Shown here in pieces: positions 33,701 through 46,559 of a stretch of DNA of 64,000 nucleotides. The notes beneath the pieces are model-generated. The model ran no database searches and was not told the DNA's origin. It saw only the letters and a program-made list of their open reading frames with translations. The stretch's first letter is position 1. Each line of letters begins with the position of its first letter. Origin of the DNA: Actinostola sp. cb2023 (taxonomy: Eukaryota; Cnidaria; Anthozoa; Actiniaria; Actinostolidae). The stretch lies in contig JAUJYZ010001373.1 in assembly GCA_033675265.1 (NCBI GenBank), positions 107,001 through 171,000 of the forward strand. The letters run 5' to 3'. The translations under genes were made by a program, and so were the position numbers.

Positions 33701-36700
33701 AAATTATTAATAATATTGCATTTCATTGATAAATGCAGTTACTGCTAGAAAGAACAGAAAGGGTGACATAAAGCCCCTTATCTTCCCTGTTGGTACTGGG
33801 AAAGTCATCAGAGGAGTAAGTAACTTGACATATTTAAAACATTTACCTGTGAAAGTCATTTTCATATGAGTGGGAAAACTACGGTAGCGTGACACTCAAA
33901 TGGCTTCCTTTTTAAACCAATCAAAAGCATGTAGATGCATCTTATCCAATCAAACTCTTTCAATATGGCACGACATGGTACCATAACTTTTCCACTCAAA
34001 TGAACCACTCTATATGGAAAATAGAATAGTACAGTGATGTCCACTCAAATGGTTTTCTTTCTGAACCAATCAAAAATGTGCAGATGCATCTCTTCCAATC
34101 AAACTCTTTCAATACGGCATGGCAAGCTACCTGTAATATATGGTTGTCACTAGGTGCTTAAGTAGCAGTCTCTCTTGCCAACATGGCAAGATGCACTTTT
34201 TGAATTCGCAATAGCCAGCACTGTGTTCGGAGTAGCCAGTCAAATGTACTGGTTGCCGGGCTTCTTATTTTGACAACCCTGAAGCGAAGGCATTGTATTA
34301 AACAAAATAACACTGCGCATGCAATTCACTTTAAAATTGGTACTTCCCTTCTTATGCGAACCATTACATAACTTTACAGACAGAGACATTATGACATTAT
34401 GATTTTTAGTATATAGATGGGTTACCTGTGGTAAGGATTGACACTAAGGCCTCATGCACGCTAATACATGTTCAAAACACTTCTAAAGACACTAAGGCCT
34501 CATGCACGCTAATACATGTTCAAAACACTTCTAAAGACACTAAGGCCTCATGCACATGTTCAAAACACTTCTAAAGACACATGCACGCTAATACATGTTC
34601 AAAACACTTCTAAAGACACTAAGGCCTCATGCACGCTAATACATGTTCAAAACACTTCTAAAGACACTAAGGCCTCATGCACGCTAATACATGTTCAAAA
34701 CACTTCTACAGACACTAAGGTCTCATGCACACTAATACATGTTCAAAACACTTCTAAAGACACTAAGGCTTCATGCACGCTAATACATGTTCAAAACACT
34801 TCTACAGACACTAAGGCTTCATGCACACTAATACATGTTCAAAACACTTCTAAAGACACTAAGGCCTCATGCACACTAATACATGTTCAAAACACTTCTC
34901 AAAAGACACTAAGGCCTCATGCACGCTAATACATGTTCAAAACACTTCTAAAGACACTAAGGCCTCATGCACACTAATACATGTTCAAAACACTTCTAAA
35001 GACACTAAGGCCTCATGCACGCTAATACATGTTCAAAACACTTCTAAAGACACTAAGGCCTCATGCACACTAATACATGTTCAAAACACTTCTAAAGACA
35101 CTAAGGCCTCATGCACACTAATACATGTTCAAAACACTTCTAAAGACACTAAGGCCTCATGCACACTAATACATGTTCAAAACACTTCTAAAGACACTAA
35201 GGCTCCAGCTAAAAACAGAGCTGAACAAGCAGCAAAACATGCTAAAAGTTAGATTAGCCAACACAGTGTTCAGAGTTGTGGAGTTCTACCTGTGCAGAGT
35301 TGAAAAATTGGCTTTCTTTTCCTTATGGCCACAAATCGCCAACTGGGTACCAATTAAGGCGCATGCACGCTGCTGCTGTCGAGGAAACCGAAGGCTCATG
35401 GCTAAATAAAGTCTTTATTTATTTATTCATTCATCCATTCATCCATTCATTCATTGCTCATTGCTGAAGCCCGCCAAATGAACACTTATAGAGCATCTTG
35501 TTTAGAAAAAAAACCTCCTTTATTGCTGGCCCTGACAAGGGCATTGCATGATGTTGAATAATAATGATTTTGTTTATTTCTTTGCAGTGGGATGAAGCAT
35601 TGTTTACCATGAGTTTGGGTGAGATAGCAGAGCTGCACATTGAACCAGAGTGGGCCTATGGAAGGAAGGGACTTCCAGATTCTGGGTAATGTTAAAGACA
35701 CTGTTTCGAACCCATGATGCCTTGCACTTGCAAAGTATTTTGTAGGCTATGAAAATTGATGCAGTTTGAACCTTCATTGACCAAAGAACAATACTGTGTT
35801 CTATTTAAAGTCTATATAGTTTTAGTAGGTGCATGTTTACACAAAACATTGGTGCAAGGCATTATGGGCTATGAGACATGGTCTTTCAAATAATCACTAA
35901 GAATCACATATTCTTGGAATGTAAGATATACTGTGCAGCGCTGTCTCTCTTGTTGTGAAACTCCATCAAGAACCAATATGGCATTCAGTACCACAGGGAA
36001 CCCAAGCCTTAGTCCTACCAATAAACATAAAGAAGTTGATTAGGTTCATTCAAAATGTTTCATTCAAACCTGTGTCTCTATGAATTATTGAAACAAGAAT
36101 ACATCTTGGGGAAAATCTGGGGAAGGACTGGACCACCAGTAGAAGGACTTGTTTTATGTGAAAATGTACATGCCTGACACAAGCATAGGCACATGCAGGC
36201 AGAAAAATCTGGGGAAGGTGCAGTGCAGCTAGTAGAAGCAGTTGTTTCATGTGAAAACATGCTTGATGCAAGCATAAGCCCCAGGGGGGGGGTACTCAGG
36301 GGTATCAGTGACGGGGAGGTGCAAAGACCTTTTTGGGGTTTGAAATTCGTGGCTTGGGACTTTTTGGGGGTTAGCAATTTTCTGGTGGACTTTTTTTGAT
36401 ATAAAGATTTTGGCAAGGACTTTTGGGGGGTTGATAAAAATGATATCCTACCATTCTCGATTTTATGCGGAGAAAAAATGGACTTTTGGGGGGGTTACGT
36501 TCTGGGCTGTTGGACTTTTTTTGGGTTTTGTTTTTGCATAATGGACTTTTTGGGGGTTAAAAAGTTTGGCCTCATTCGCACCTCCCCGTCACTGATACCC
36601 CTGAGTGCCCCCCTGGGGCATAAGTGCAAGCATGCACAAAAAATGAAGAAAATTTGATCCTTGTGCTTATAAATATAATATGCTTGTGTTTGCGTTGGGC

Positions 36701-36883
36701 CCATTTTCACAGTGAAATAAAGTGTCGGCTTGCACTTATACTTAAGATAATACTCCACAATGTTATTTAAAATAAGACAGTATAATATTTTGGATTGTAT
36801 TAACACCTATTTATTGATATTTCAGGATTCCACCATTTTCAAAGCTCATCTTTGAGGTAGAGCTGGTCAACATAGCTGACTGA
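30738..36883 (+). CDS. FKBP3: FKBP3 / FKBP25 nuclear peptidyl-prolyl isomerase
   Basis: FK506-binding prolyl isomerase that in vertebrates works in the nucleus with RNA, chromatin and ribosome-biogenesis factors. Six exons give 236 residues: 30738-30845, 31515-31754, 33150-33279, 33739-33815, 35588-35685 and 36826-36883; phases agree. The N-terminal helical bundle typical of FKBP25 is encoded by exons 1-2 ([36 protein letters not shown]). The FKBP domain starts near residue 120 and keeps the pocket residues in [37 protein letters not shown] and FEVELVNI. Human FKBP3 has 224 residues. The start ATG lies in a YY1-like context. Intron 4 is filled by a 48-bp tandem repeat. AATAAA is at 37013. Confidence 0.95.
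31865..31950 (-). mobile_element. LINE 3' tail fragment
   Basis: Minus-strand sense: GGGCACTTGTGCCCAGCTAG, TTTCTTGAGACATTAATAAA, then (ATT)n. A partial second copy (AGCTGGGCACATGTGCCCTA) is at 33538-33560. These are tail pieces of a non-LTR element; no coding part remains. Confidence 0.55.
32770..33140. repeat. Dispersed repeat, copy of 6840-7160, with nested LINE tail
   Basis: CTCGACAATGGCAGCTCGAT, GAGAAAATAATGTGAA, TGTCTCGCAGATAATTATTT and CACGATATTTTGCTC match 6840-7160. A tail-like insertion with TATATAGCGCTTTTTCTTGT sits at about 32808-32935. The repeat ends only about 10 bp before FKBP3 exon 3 (33150), so its AATTATTTATACCTTTCAG edge borders the splice acceptor. Confidence 0.65.
34446..35205. 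repeat. 48-bp minisatellite in FKBP3 intron 4, about 16 copies
   Basis: The unit is ACACTAAGGCCTCATGCACG, then CTAATACATGTTCAAAACAC, then TTCTAAAG. Because 48 is a multiple of three and one frame lacks stops, it produces long open frames of a repeated 16-residue peptide, which is a repeat artefact. The last unit degrades at 35205. Confidence 0.95.
36279..36618. mobile_element. MITE with CCCCNGGGG ends, 6-bp TSD
   Basis: The end CCCCAGGGGGGGGGTACTCA, followed by GGGGTATCAGTGACGGGGAG, is inverted at the right. CATAAG flanks both sides (36273-36278, 36619-36624). It lies in FKBP3 intron 5. The interior repeats GGACTTTTTGGGGGTT. It is the same family as 20101-20433. Confidence 0.88.
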
Positions 36884-37012
36884 CACTAAATAACAGCTTC
36901 CGTGGTGCTCCACTCTCGCACGGACCGTCTGAAAATCAGGCTAACCTACATTGTTTTCAATACTGTTATGTTTATGACATTGTTATTTGTACATAGTTGC
37001 TGCATGACATTG

Positions 37013-37018
37013 AATAAA
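37013..37018 (+). terminator. FKBP3 polyadenylation signal
   Basis: AATAAA in TTGAATAAAAAACAATAAAT, about 130 bp after the stop codon. Confidence 0.65.
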
Positions 37019-37814
37019 AAACAATAAATAAATTAAAATAAATTATGCTTTTATGTATTTTGTTCTGCTGAAAGACTGCGAAATACCCTATTTAGTTATT
37101 CCTTTTCAAGCAATAATTCCCATTTTTGTGTAATAATTATTTGCTTCCTCTAACAAGAAACTTTAAATCGACAAACTGCACATCCAGCAAACCCCAAAAT
37201 ATAAACATCGTAATATTCAAAAGAAACAGAAATTCAAATTCAGAATTTTTCGGATGAAAAGACTTACTGGTTGGGCTTCCTGTGGTTGTAATTTGTACCT
37301 CGGGAGAGGTGGGTCAGTCAAGTGCTTTGTTCATTGATGTACAATTCCGATTACTCTTACAATATATTCATTTGAAGAGTGAAAGCTATTTTTAAATACA
37401 TAATAGTGTTTCCTTTAAATATATGAAGACGTTTCTTTCAAAATTTCACAGTGAAAATTATATTAATTTAAAAATTGGCACTCACCCACCCCGGCTCGGT
37501 ACTTAATTGACCGCTATTTGAATGGCAAGCTGGGACTTGCTCAAAACTTGCAGGACGTCACAAGCACAACATGAATGGAATTTCCTCGAAATCCCGTTCA
37601 AAGAACCCCGAATGACTGAAATACACGTAGCAGAAGGATTGTATGATTTAAAAGGATTGTAATGCCAGGGTGAGTATGGTTTCTGAGTTAAAATATCGTA
37701 AAGAGTCGACACGAAATAAGCTTACAGAGACAACGCAGCGAGCGAGCGGTGTTTGCTAACCGGAATATTTATTATCTTGTCGTTTGTGGCGTCGCTTCAA
37801 AGAGATAAGCATTG

Positions 37815-40800
37815 ATGCTTAGGTAAATATATGAGTTTAGATTCGTCTTGTGGTACGCATAGTGAGCAGCAGTGGAAACAGTGCCAGGAGTGGAGTGTAT
37901 TCGACGTGTTTGATTCAAGGTTTTTCGGTTGACAAAAAAAAACTGTGAATGTGTGTGCACATTTTGGCGTAAATAAAACATCAAACTGCGCCTTGACTCT
38001 TATTTAAATTATATTAAAATTAGTTGAGATCGTTTGTAGTGGGGTTGGATTTTATTGTGTTAGAACTATTATTGTCTATGATTAGTGATTATTTTTAATA
38101 TTTTTTTTATTTGGAGGTGGTAACACTATCAAACAGGGGCTGACTAGCACGTTGTGTTGCGTGACATCATCAACAAAAATCCAATTATATTAAACAAAAG
38201 CCACGAGGCAAATCTCGAAGCATGAGATAAAACTTTAATCACAAACATGGCCACAGGAGTGAAGTTAATGCTCCAAAAAAACTGTATTTCTTGTAATACC
38301 ATAGCAACTATACCCCTGTGATCACTCATCTGTCGTCAGTTGTTGACAGTGACTGACATACATGTATCCACTACACAATGTTACAACTTGAGTCAGGCAT
38401 TACATTACTGATTATTTCTGTTACCAGGTACTATGGCTTAATCAGCCTCTTAAAATGTAATACTGAAGTCTTGTGGTTTATCATGGGAGATTGATTGATT
38501 GCGTAATGTTTGTTACTGGCTGGCGTCCAAAACCATGGGTTTAATATCACTAACCTCAAACCTTTGAATATCCTCGTGCTTCAATATATCCCTTGTTTGT
38601 CACATGATAGACTTCTATGTTTCCTTATAATCAGTTAATTACAGCATCTGAAAGGAATTTGCAGTTGAAGAAACATGAACCATGTATTTTATGTACATGT
38701 ATGTCCTTGGTCGTTGTTAGATTCCAATAAAACCTGTTTGACCACAGACTATTTTTGTACAAGACATATTCTTGTCTATGACATCAGTGTTTACGTAAAA
38801 GTGTGGTCTGTAGAGATTACAACACCAGAGAGAAGTGGACATTTTAGACGACAAATTCAAATAGTACTAGTCAGACAGACAGAAAGCATGCATCTTAATT
38901 CAAGCAAACAATGTCAAAGCTATATTTAGAGTGTAGAACGGAAGTTCAGTACTTATGGAAGTGTGGCGGTATTTGTCAAAGAGCATGTTGGAGACAATAA
39001 TGAATAATCTTTACTTTGAGTGAAAGTTAATAATTTTAGTCATTTGTTATAATACGGAAAATTGAAAGCATCGAAAAAACGTTGAAAGCATCAATGTTTT
39101 CAACAAAGGAATGTAAGATTAAACATCGCAGGTGACATTATATACATTCAATTAACTAAAATGATTTAATAAAGTGTAATTATGTCAGATTAGAACGGCA
39201 GCTGATTAATTCTTCCTTCAACCTGAACCCACATGTATTATATGATAATCATGCCACGAGTTCCGCTTTGGATATTACACATGCTCAGATCTGTTGACAT
39301 CCGTACTTAAACATGCTATTATCATATTGACGGACATTAAAGGAAGTCCATTTTGAGGATTACAATAATTTATAAATACGAGTAAAATGTTATGAGCAGG
39401 CACAGGGTAATATTTTGGTCTTCTAAAACTGTTCTATATACATGTACATGTAGCTTAGGGTGCGTTCGATTGACTCTATTCCAGAATAGGAATACACGGA
39501 ATAAACACTTCGATGCTTTTATTTTAGCACATTTAAAATTCCAAACTGTTCCTTGTAACTTTATTATGATACAACAAGGAAATGTTTCATTTTACAGTGG
39601 ACAGTAGCTGTGTGACAGTGATTCAGGGATGTTATTCCGTGTATTCCTATTCTGGAATAAGGTCAATTGAACGCACTCTTAGTTAATTGTTGCTTTCTTT
39701 GTAAACCATCATGATCAGGCCATGTGCGTGTTCAAACATGCTTAATCCCTCTTGGTGTAAAACTGATTATTAGTATTTCTCCATTCAGGACTGAAGGGAA
39801 AATAGCCAATTCTACATCTGTATGTGTTGCTGCACCGGATCCTAAAAAGATTTGTCAAGACTTGGACTTAAAGGCAACACAGATCACACAAATATCGTCT
39901 GTTGTGGTAAACGATGTCTCTAATTCATCTCCAACGATCTACGGGATGCTTATTGTGCTTGGGTGAGTCTACTTACCATTAGGTGGATTATTGTATCTTT
40001 GTCAGTCGTCCTCATTGCTGCCATTTATTAAGGTTGTACATTACGTACACGAGGAAATCGTTACAACCAGTGAAATGAACAACATACACGTGTACATCGT
40101 GATTAACTTCACACCTCTGTCAGATGTAACCAATCCAGAAGTATAAACCAAAAGAAGTTGTTGAATGACTTATGACTAATATTTCTTGTTCTCGTAGTTA
40201 CAATGGTAAGAATCCCAATGGAGTTCACGCTCGGCAAAAGAGTAACTACATATTAAAGAAGAGAGTTTCTGCATCTGGAGTCAAGCCATTTAGACAGTAT
40301 TTGGCATCATCTGATACCGGCAAACAGGTATTGGGATATATATTCCACAGTAACATTGCCATACATTCCACGTGTACACCGATTATTGAAAGTGAGCGGC
40401 ATAAATGAGACATACATGTATGTAGTGCTTCTTCCCGTCTGACATGGCTCCCTTCAAGAAACACAGGATGAACTATAGGATTACGTGTTGTTCCATGAAA
40501 TACTTAGAGCGTCCATTCTTCTGTTAACCAATCAGAAATTAATACAGCTTACCGAGCAACCAATCGGCGATAAACACGCACTCCTAGCGTATACTCCAGT
40601 TGGTTCTGTCATTACACTTACATACTTTGTACATGCCTTCAGCGTTACATGTTGCGTGACGTTTAATGTTAAGTAGGAAGATCGTTATTTGCACATGGTA
40701 TGTCTGAGCCAATTGCACAAGCCGAATTTGTTTCTAATAAATGTTTAGCCACACTTCAATATTGTATCTGTGACTAATTAGTTTGTCATACTCGTAGGTT

Positions 40801-43800
40801 CTTCATTCCAATAAATCCCACAGTGTGTCATACACCATAGACAGAGGCCAATCTGTCGTTGTAGAGTACTGTAAAGATGAAAAAACAGATATGTTCCAGG
40901 TAACAACACAACTTGCAATATTATTTGTCAAATAGTGTGGAAGACTGGATTCCAATGGTGACCACAAAGTAGTGATAGCTTATTTGGATGGATGCCATAT
41001 TGGTTTTACTCTAGATGCCTCATCATTTCAACTGCTGGTTGCACCAACAGCTTCCTAAATAAGCCTAATCTTAACAGAGCACGCCATGTTTGATTCTGTC
41101 TGTCCAAACAATCCATACAATGATGCTTTGTGGTCACGGTTTGAACCCAGTCTTCTACGAATTGAAGGGAACAAGAGCAACGTAAGTGATCTCTTCTGAT
41201 CAAAATATAAATTCTCCTTAAGATTCTTTGAATTTCAAAGGAGAATTTGGGTTTTGATCACAAGTCACTTACTCCATTCTTGCAGGGAGCCCTTCAGTTG
41301 CAGACAAGAACCTATTAAATCCCTGTTTACAGAGGGAAACTGATCTGAACACAACTATTGTACATGGACTAGATTAGTAAATTACAGACCGTAGGGTATA
41401 GATTATGTATGACTGTGACAAATGTACAACAGTGCCGTACTGGCCATGATGTATTCTAGTTTTGAACTAATCATAGCTGTGACTGTGGTGTGACCATACA
41501 CAATGTGCCATGGTTTCATACAAGTCGTACAAAACTTGCTCTAATAATAATAATAATTTATTTTTCTCTAAACCAAGGATTTATACTGTGTTTAACCGGT
41601 GTTTAACAGACTCAGACGTGTCTAGATTTGTTGTAATTCTTGAGCTCTGTTAGCTAGCATAAAAGCAATTTAGTTGACAAGAGTTCATATACAATTATTG
41701 TACTAGCCTCCTCCGCAGGCTACTCCAATTAAACTCCAATTGGGGATCCTGTGATAGAAAATAGGAAGAGAGGGAGGACTAGGGATACAAAAGAGGAAGA
41801 CTGCCTCCTTCCCAGCCTCTCCTCCTACCTACAGGAAGCCCAACGGAAGGAGTTGCCTGCGGAGGAGGCTAACATTGTACCACTTTCTTGGGATTTTGTG
41901 ATGGTTATATATACGTTCTAAAATGTATATGGCACGCCCAAGAATATTTACATTGTATGGTAATAAAACACTGTGTAGTAAATAAAGGTGTGACTAGTTT
42001 CATACTTTAAATAAAGGGTCATTTCACAGTATTTTGGACAAAAATAATAATAAATGAAATAGGTAAACAATGATTAAAATCCACTTCTTCAATAAGCAGA
42101 ATAGCTCAAGTTTATGATTAAAAATAATAATACATCATTGTATGTGCTATAAACATTCATTGAAAAAATGAACTCTGATTACGAGAAAAGGGTTCAACTG
42201 TGTTACGGAGGGGAAAATGCATTTTTCTCTTTACTGCAAGATATATGATTAACTCAACCATTCCATCTATGTAGCCACATTGTATCAGGCATGTGTTATC
42301 ATAAAATAAGGGATATTTTTTAGAAATGATTGCAAGCAGGAATTAGGAACCCAAGCAAAATGCTGTTTTCCCCTCCGTAACAATATTAGGTAAAAAAGTT
42401 ATCATTATAGCTACATCTTTGAGCTTAAATCTCTGGCATTTTGATTCCTTCCAATTTAGAGGGGGAGTGTACAGATGAGCCACATTTGCCTTCAATGTCT
42501 TTTTGTTTGCTTGAAATATTATGGCATGAAAAAGTGTTACGGAGGGGAAAATTTGTTACGGAGGGGAATATATGTTATACAAAAGGAAAATATATGTTTG
42601 ATATTTCAACTGTAGTTTACACATTTGTGTTTGAATCAGCCAGTTTGTAAAGTAGTATTGATTTAACAGTCACCTATAGCCTTTATAAAGGCGTACAATT
42701 TCTTTGTGCTTTTCCATGTTTTGGGTACCCTGTGTCTATAAGTTAAGAAAATAGGGCATTTCCTCTTATTGAAAGCCAGACTATTTCCATTTCTTTTTAA
42801 AACTTGTAAAATACAAAGTTTGATCAATCCTGCATAGTATGACATGCATTTACTTTTATTTTAAAAGTGGATTATCATTTTAGTAGCTGTGCACTGTAGC
42901 TGATGACCTTAAGCTACTGTCCAGAGTGTTTAATTATTATTAAGACAAGGTACATATACTTTATTCAGTATGTTAATTGAAGAAACATGCCCTTAATCCA
43001 AGAGTATACTAAAAAGTCTTATCTTCAAGTGTTTAGTAGTGTTTTCTTTGGCAATTTACATGACGGACAAAACGTTCCCCTCCGTAACTTCCCCTCCGTA
43101 ACACTACCACCCTTGACATTTAGCTATACAGAGAAACAGCATTGACAGATAGTATTTTTCTTTTCATAATTTTAGAATGTCATCTAGTTGAGAAATAAGT
43201 AAAATCAAAAGCAAGGCTTTAAGATATTGCAACTTCAGAGAGTTTTCAAGATGAAAAATGTCAGCAAAAAATTGCATATTTTCTGTTCCCCTCCATAACA
43301 CAAACTATTTTTCCTGCTGATCTATACAGATATATGTGAAATCTTATTTAGTCATACTCTATTTGTAGTATATATGGGTCTGTATGATATCATGAACAAA
43401 GTGCAGAAATTGATTTCATAATTACATAGTAACAGTCAATTAAAATAGTTTGTCTTCCCCTCCGTAACATTTCAAATACCGTGAAATGACCCTAAAAGTA
43501 TAACTTGTACTTTCAATCTAGATTGGTAGATCATCAGACAGTAAAATAGATTTTGTAATACTGGACACCATACCTGGCCCAAAGCGTCCTGGTGTAGTCC
43601 CAAACCTACAGAAGAGTACGATATCACGGTATGCTTGCCGTATCACTGTAGATCGACAGCCTCCACACACGGCTAGAGTATTTGCTGCTGGCTTTGATGC
43701 AACTAACAATATATTTTCAGGGGTAGGTATTGCAATACAGACATATATGATCTCCATCTTTCTCCATATTGGGATACCTGTGGTAACTTTTCCACAGGAA

Positions 43801-44436
43801 GCCCAACATCTAGTCCTAATTATTTCCTCATTGATTTTTATTCAGGAAAAAGCTGCCAAATGGCAAAATGATCAACATGTGATGGATGGTTTAACTACTA
43901 ATGGTGTTTTGCACATGAATCCTAAAGGAGGTTCAAACTGTCCTGCTGGAATCTGGCGCGAAATCTCTGTCTGTGGAAATGTTTATACCTTGCGCGAAAC
44001 TCGGTCTTCAACATCAAACGGCAAACCTGTAAGCTCTTAGATATATATATACAAAAACTTTTACAATACCATGCAGTTTATATATAAAGTATATATATTA
44101 TAGTCTTTCTCTTACAGGTTGTCTATGTCTTTCTTGATTATGAAACTGTTGATTATTTCCATAGTTTCATTATTGATTGTGTATTTGTGAATAGCATGCT
44201 GGAATATATCCACAAACAATATGAAGCAGGTTTTATTCTTTCAGTATTAAAGTGTTTATTCCAGGGACAACCATATTGAGAACGACTAGACATTTTAGAA
44301 TGTCCTCAAAAAACTCTTGGTTAATGAATTTTGTTAGATAACAACACATTTTGTCATTGCAAAACTTAGGGAAAGGAAACAATATTGAGCGATGTTTCGG
44401 AGTCATAATGATGCCATTATCAAGCTACTGAATGGA

Positions 44437-44469
<33 letters not shown>

Positions 44470-45688
44470 CTTTCTTTCTTTTTATTCTCAGATGTGCAAT
44501 GAGTCTAATATTCTGATGGATGGTTCACTAATTGACTTGTGTGGAGCTGTTCTCATGTGGAGAACGGAACAAGGAATGAAGGAAATACCGGTAGGAACAG
44601 TTGATCATTACTTTATGTTAGTAACCCTTTCCCTCAACCTTCAGGCATCTTCTACTGTCATGTTTACAGGTGGGAATGTGTGACAGGTGGGAAGAAAGCC
44701 TTTTGTTGAAGTATAAACAAAACAGTATTTCCTCCATTGTTTCTTTTGTTGTTGGCCTGGTGGTTGACTGATGTCTAAATTCTCTCTAGTCTGAGGGCAT
44801 GATTGATGCCATGAGACGACGCCTGAATGCAATGAGACCTCAGTGTCCAGTCGGTCTTACAACGCTCGTCTTCCCAACATCATCAACGGTTTGTATATAG
44901 CATTTCTCCTCCTTTCATTTACTCCCACTTGCCATCCACTTTCTTTATCTCATTCAAATTCCCAGTACCTACATTTTAATCCATTTTTCTCATTTCCATT
45001 TTTCCCCATTTTTCCCCATTTCCATTTTTCCCATTTCCATGTTTCTCATTTCCATGTTTTCTATTTGCAGTTTTAAAAGTATATATCATTATTAAATCTC
45101 TTAATAGGAAAATGAGACATTAAGTCGGCAACCTCATGTTTACATCAAGTGTGGTCATGTGCATGGTTTTCATGGCTGGAACAGTCCAAATAATAGAGAC
45201 CAGAAAAGCAGAACCTGCCCAATATGCTTACAGGTAATTGTATAGCACATAATATACAGTATAGCACAGCATATATAGCTAATTGCATAATCGTTGTCGG
45301 GTCGAAAATCATAAATCATAGAAGCTGAGACCGCAATGATGGATAGGAAATCAGTTCATTACCGCATTACAGATATATTCAATGTTCTCGTATTTTGGAA
45401 GGTATATGAGCTATTTAGCTAAGATCCTACAAGTCTGGATAAAAAGGTCGATGATTTGATGATGTTATTTGAGAGCTTTAATTTCCCAGAATTCCTTTTG
45501 GTCATAGCTTTCATGATTTTCGACCCAACAACGATTATGCAATTAGTTATATAGCGTCGGTCCATACCATGTGAGATACATGTAACAGTCTAAATTTTCA
45601 TTTAATTTTTCTGGGAGTGAAATTTGTGACTGGGTATTTGGGGTCAAAATTTTGGGCCATATTTTGGGGGGGGCTCATTTTGTTTTTT

Positions 45689-45719
<31 letters not shown>

Positions 45720-46237
45720 AGGGAGTGGTGAGTACCCTCCCTGGGGTGAGTTGACCTGTTGTTGATATTTGATGCTACCATCTGCCGTCTTTAGAATGAT
45801 CCATTTTATTTGTAGATGAGCAATTACGTGCCCTTACAGATAGGGCATGAAAGAGCCTTCTATGAAGGAGAGATTGTACCAACACATGCCTTTGTCCCGT
45901 GTGGACATGTTTGTTCAGAGGCAACTGTCAGGTAAGACTGTTAGTCATTATTATCAGTCATCATCATCATTTCCATTATCATCATAACCATAGTTACTTG
46001 TAATGTTTTTACAGTCTGAGGATCTCAGAGTGTTTGTTTGGAAACTCTCAGAAAATGAATATTGAGCAGATTGCTAGGAATATGTCTGATGGCATTATTT
46101 CTACTTATTTCAGAACATGGTCACAAATTCCAATCCCTCACGGATGCGATGCATTTCAAGCCATCTGTCCGTTCTGCGTTCTACCGCTTGAAGATGAAGA
46201 TGGCTTTGTCAAGTTGATATTTAGCACCGAATCATAA
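37815..46237 (+). CDS. PELI: Pellino E3 ubiquitin ligase
   Basis: E3 ligase of Toll/IL-1 signalling that binds phosphorylated IRAK through an FHA fold and makes K63-linked chains. Ten exons are firm: 39789-39962, 40198-40327, 40798-40899, 43522-43722, 43846-44028, 44492-44590, 44790-44888, 45108-45233, 45816-45931 and 46114-46237. They read through all Pellino landmarks: LIVLGYNGKNPNG, SVVVEYCKDEKTDMFQIGRS, EKAAKW, MDGLTTNGVL, GIWREISVCGNVYTLRETRS, RPQCPVG, then the RING-like tail with CGHVHG, CPIC, CGHVCS and CPFC. A first exon at 37815-37822 (ATG CTT AG, donor GTAAAT) fits the phase and would give 453 residues, against 418 in human PELI1. That start is tentative and implies an N-terminal extension of about 45 residues. 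Intron 3 of the ten-exon set hosts a 1.5-kb transposon (42015-43493). AATAAA is at 46458. Confidence 0.95.
39458..39678. mobile_element. PIF/Harbinger-type MITE, TTA TSD, copy 1
   Basis: GGGTGCGTTCGATTGAC ... GTCAATTGAACGCACTC is flanked by TTA on both sides (39455-39457, 39679-39681). The interior holds TTCCAGAATAGGAATACACG inverted near the other end. The copy at 56482-56707 shares most of its length. Confidence 0.88.
41182..41271. mobile_element. Small palindromic MITE with GTAAGTGA tip, copy 1
   Basis: GTAAGTGATCTCTTCTGATC ... AATTCTCCTT against its inverse (AAGGAGAATTTGGGTTTTGA, TCACAAGTCACTTAC). It lies in a Pellino intron. Relatives at 54980-55066 and 56147-56233, with a partial one at 58856-58906. 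Confidence 0.75.
42015..43493. mobile_element. Non-autonomous DNA element with GTTACGGAGGGGAA motifs
   Basis: The ends are inverted: AGGGTCATTTCACAGTATTT at 42015 and AAATACCGTGAAATGACCCT ending 43493. Inside, the word GTTACGGAGGGGAA or its inverse TTCCCCTCCGTAAC occurs eight times: forward near 42202, 42536 and 42554; reverse near 42367, 43074, 43089, 43281 (one base changed) and 43453. No long open frame exists. A target duplication is not clear. It lies in the Pellino intron between 40899 and 43522. Confidence 0.8.
45666..45721. repeat. Long poly-G tract
   Basis: A run of more than 30 G follows TTTTGTTTTTTTT within the Pellino intron before the exon at 45816. The neighbouring GAGTACCCTCCCTGGGGTGAG resembles the edge of CCCCNGGGG-type elements. 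The exact length is likely unreliable in sequencing. Confidence 0.8.
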
Positions 46238-46457
46238 ACAACTAAATATTACAGATACAATTTACATTAAATATTGTTGTTGCATAATATTATATATATT
46301 ATTTATATCGGGTACAAATCTTATTCTTACTGCTATTATATGCTGTCAGTATTTTTACTGTGCGAATAGTACCTGTACTCTATTACTAAGAACTGAATTT
46401 GTATAAAGAATGAATCTATATAAACTCTCTTATGCTTGTGATTTGCAAGAAAGTGTA

Positions 46458-46463
46458 AATAAA
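46458..46463 (+). terminator. Pellino polyadenylation signal
   Basis: AATAAA about 220 bp after the stop codon, before the satellite array. Confidence 0.6.
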
Positions 46464-46559
46464 CTTCACGCTGGAGTTTGAGACGATCTGAATCAGTGTT
46501 GTTGTTTTTATTTGACTATCCGACTTATTTATTTATCCAACAATAGACATCTTATTCAT

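Noticed and set aside
34516..35252. Two long overlapping open frames encoding a 16-residue repeat peptide
   Set aside because: They are read-through of the 48-bp minisatellite inside FKBP3 intron 4, which is bounded by well-supported exons.
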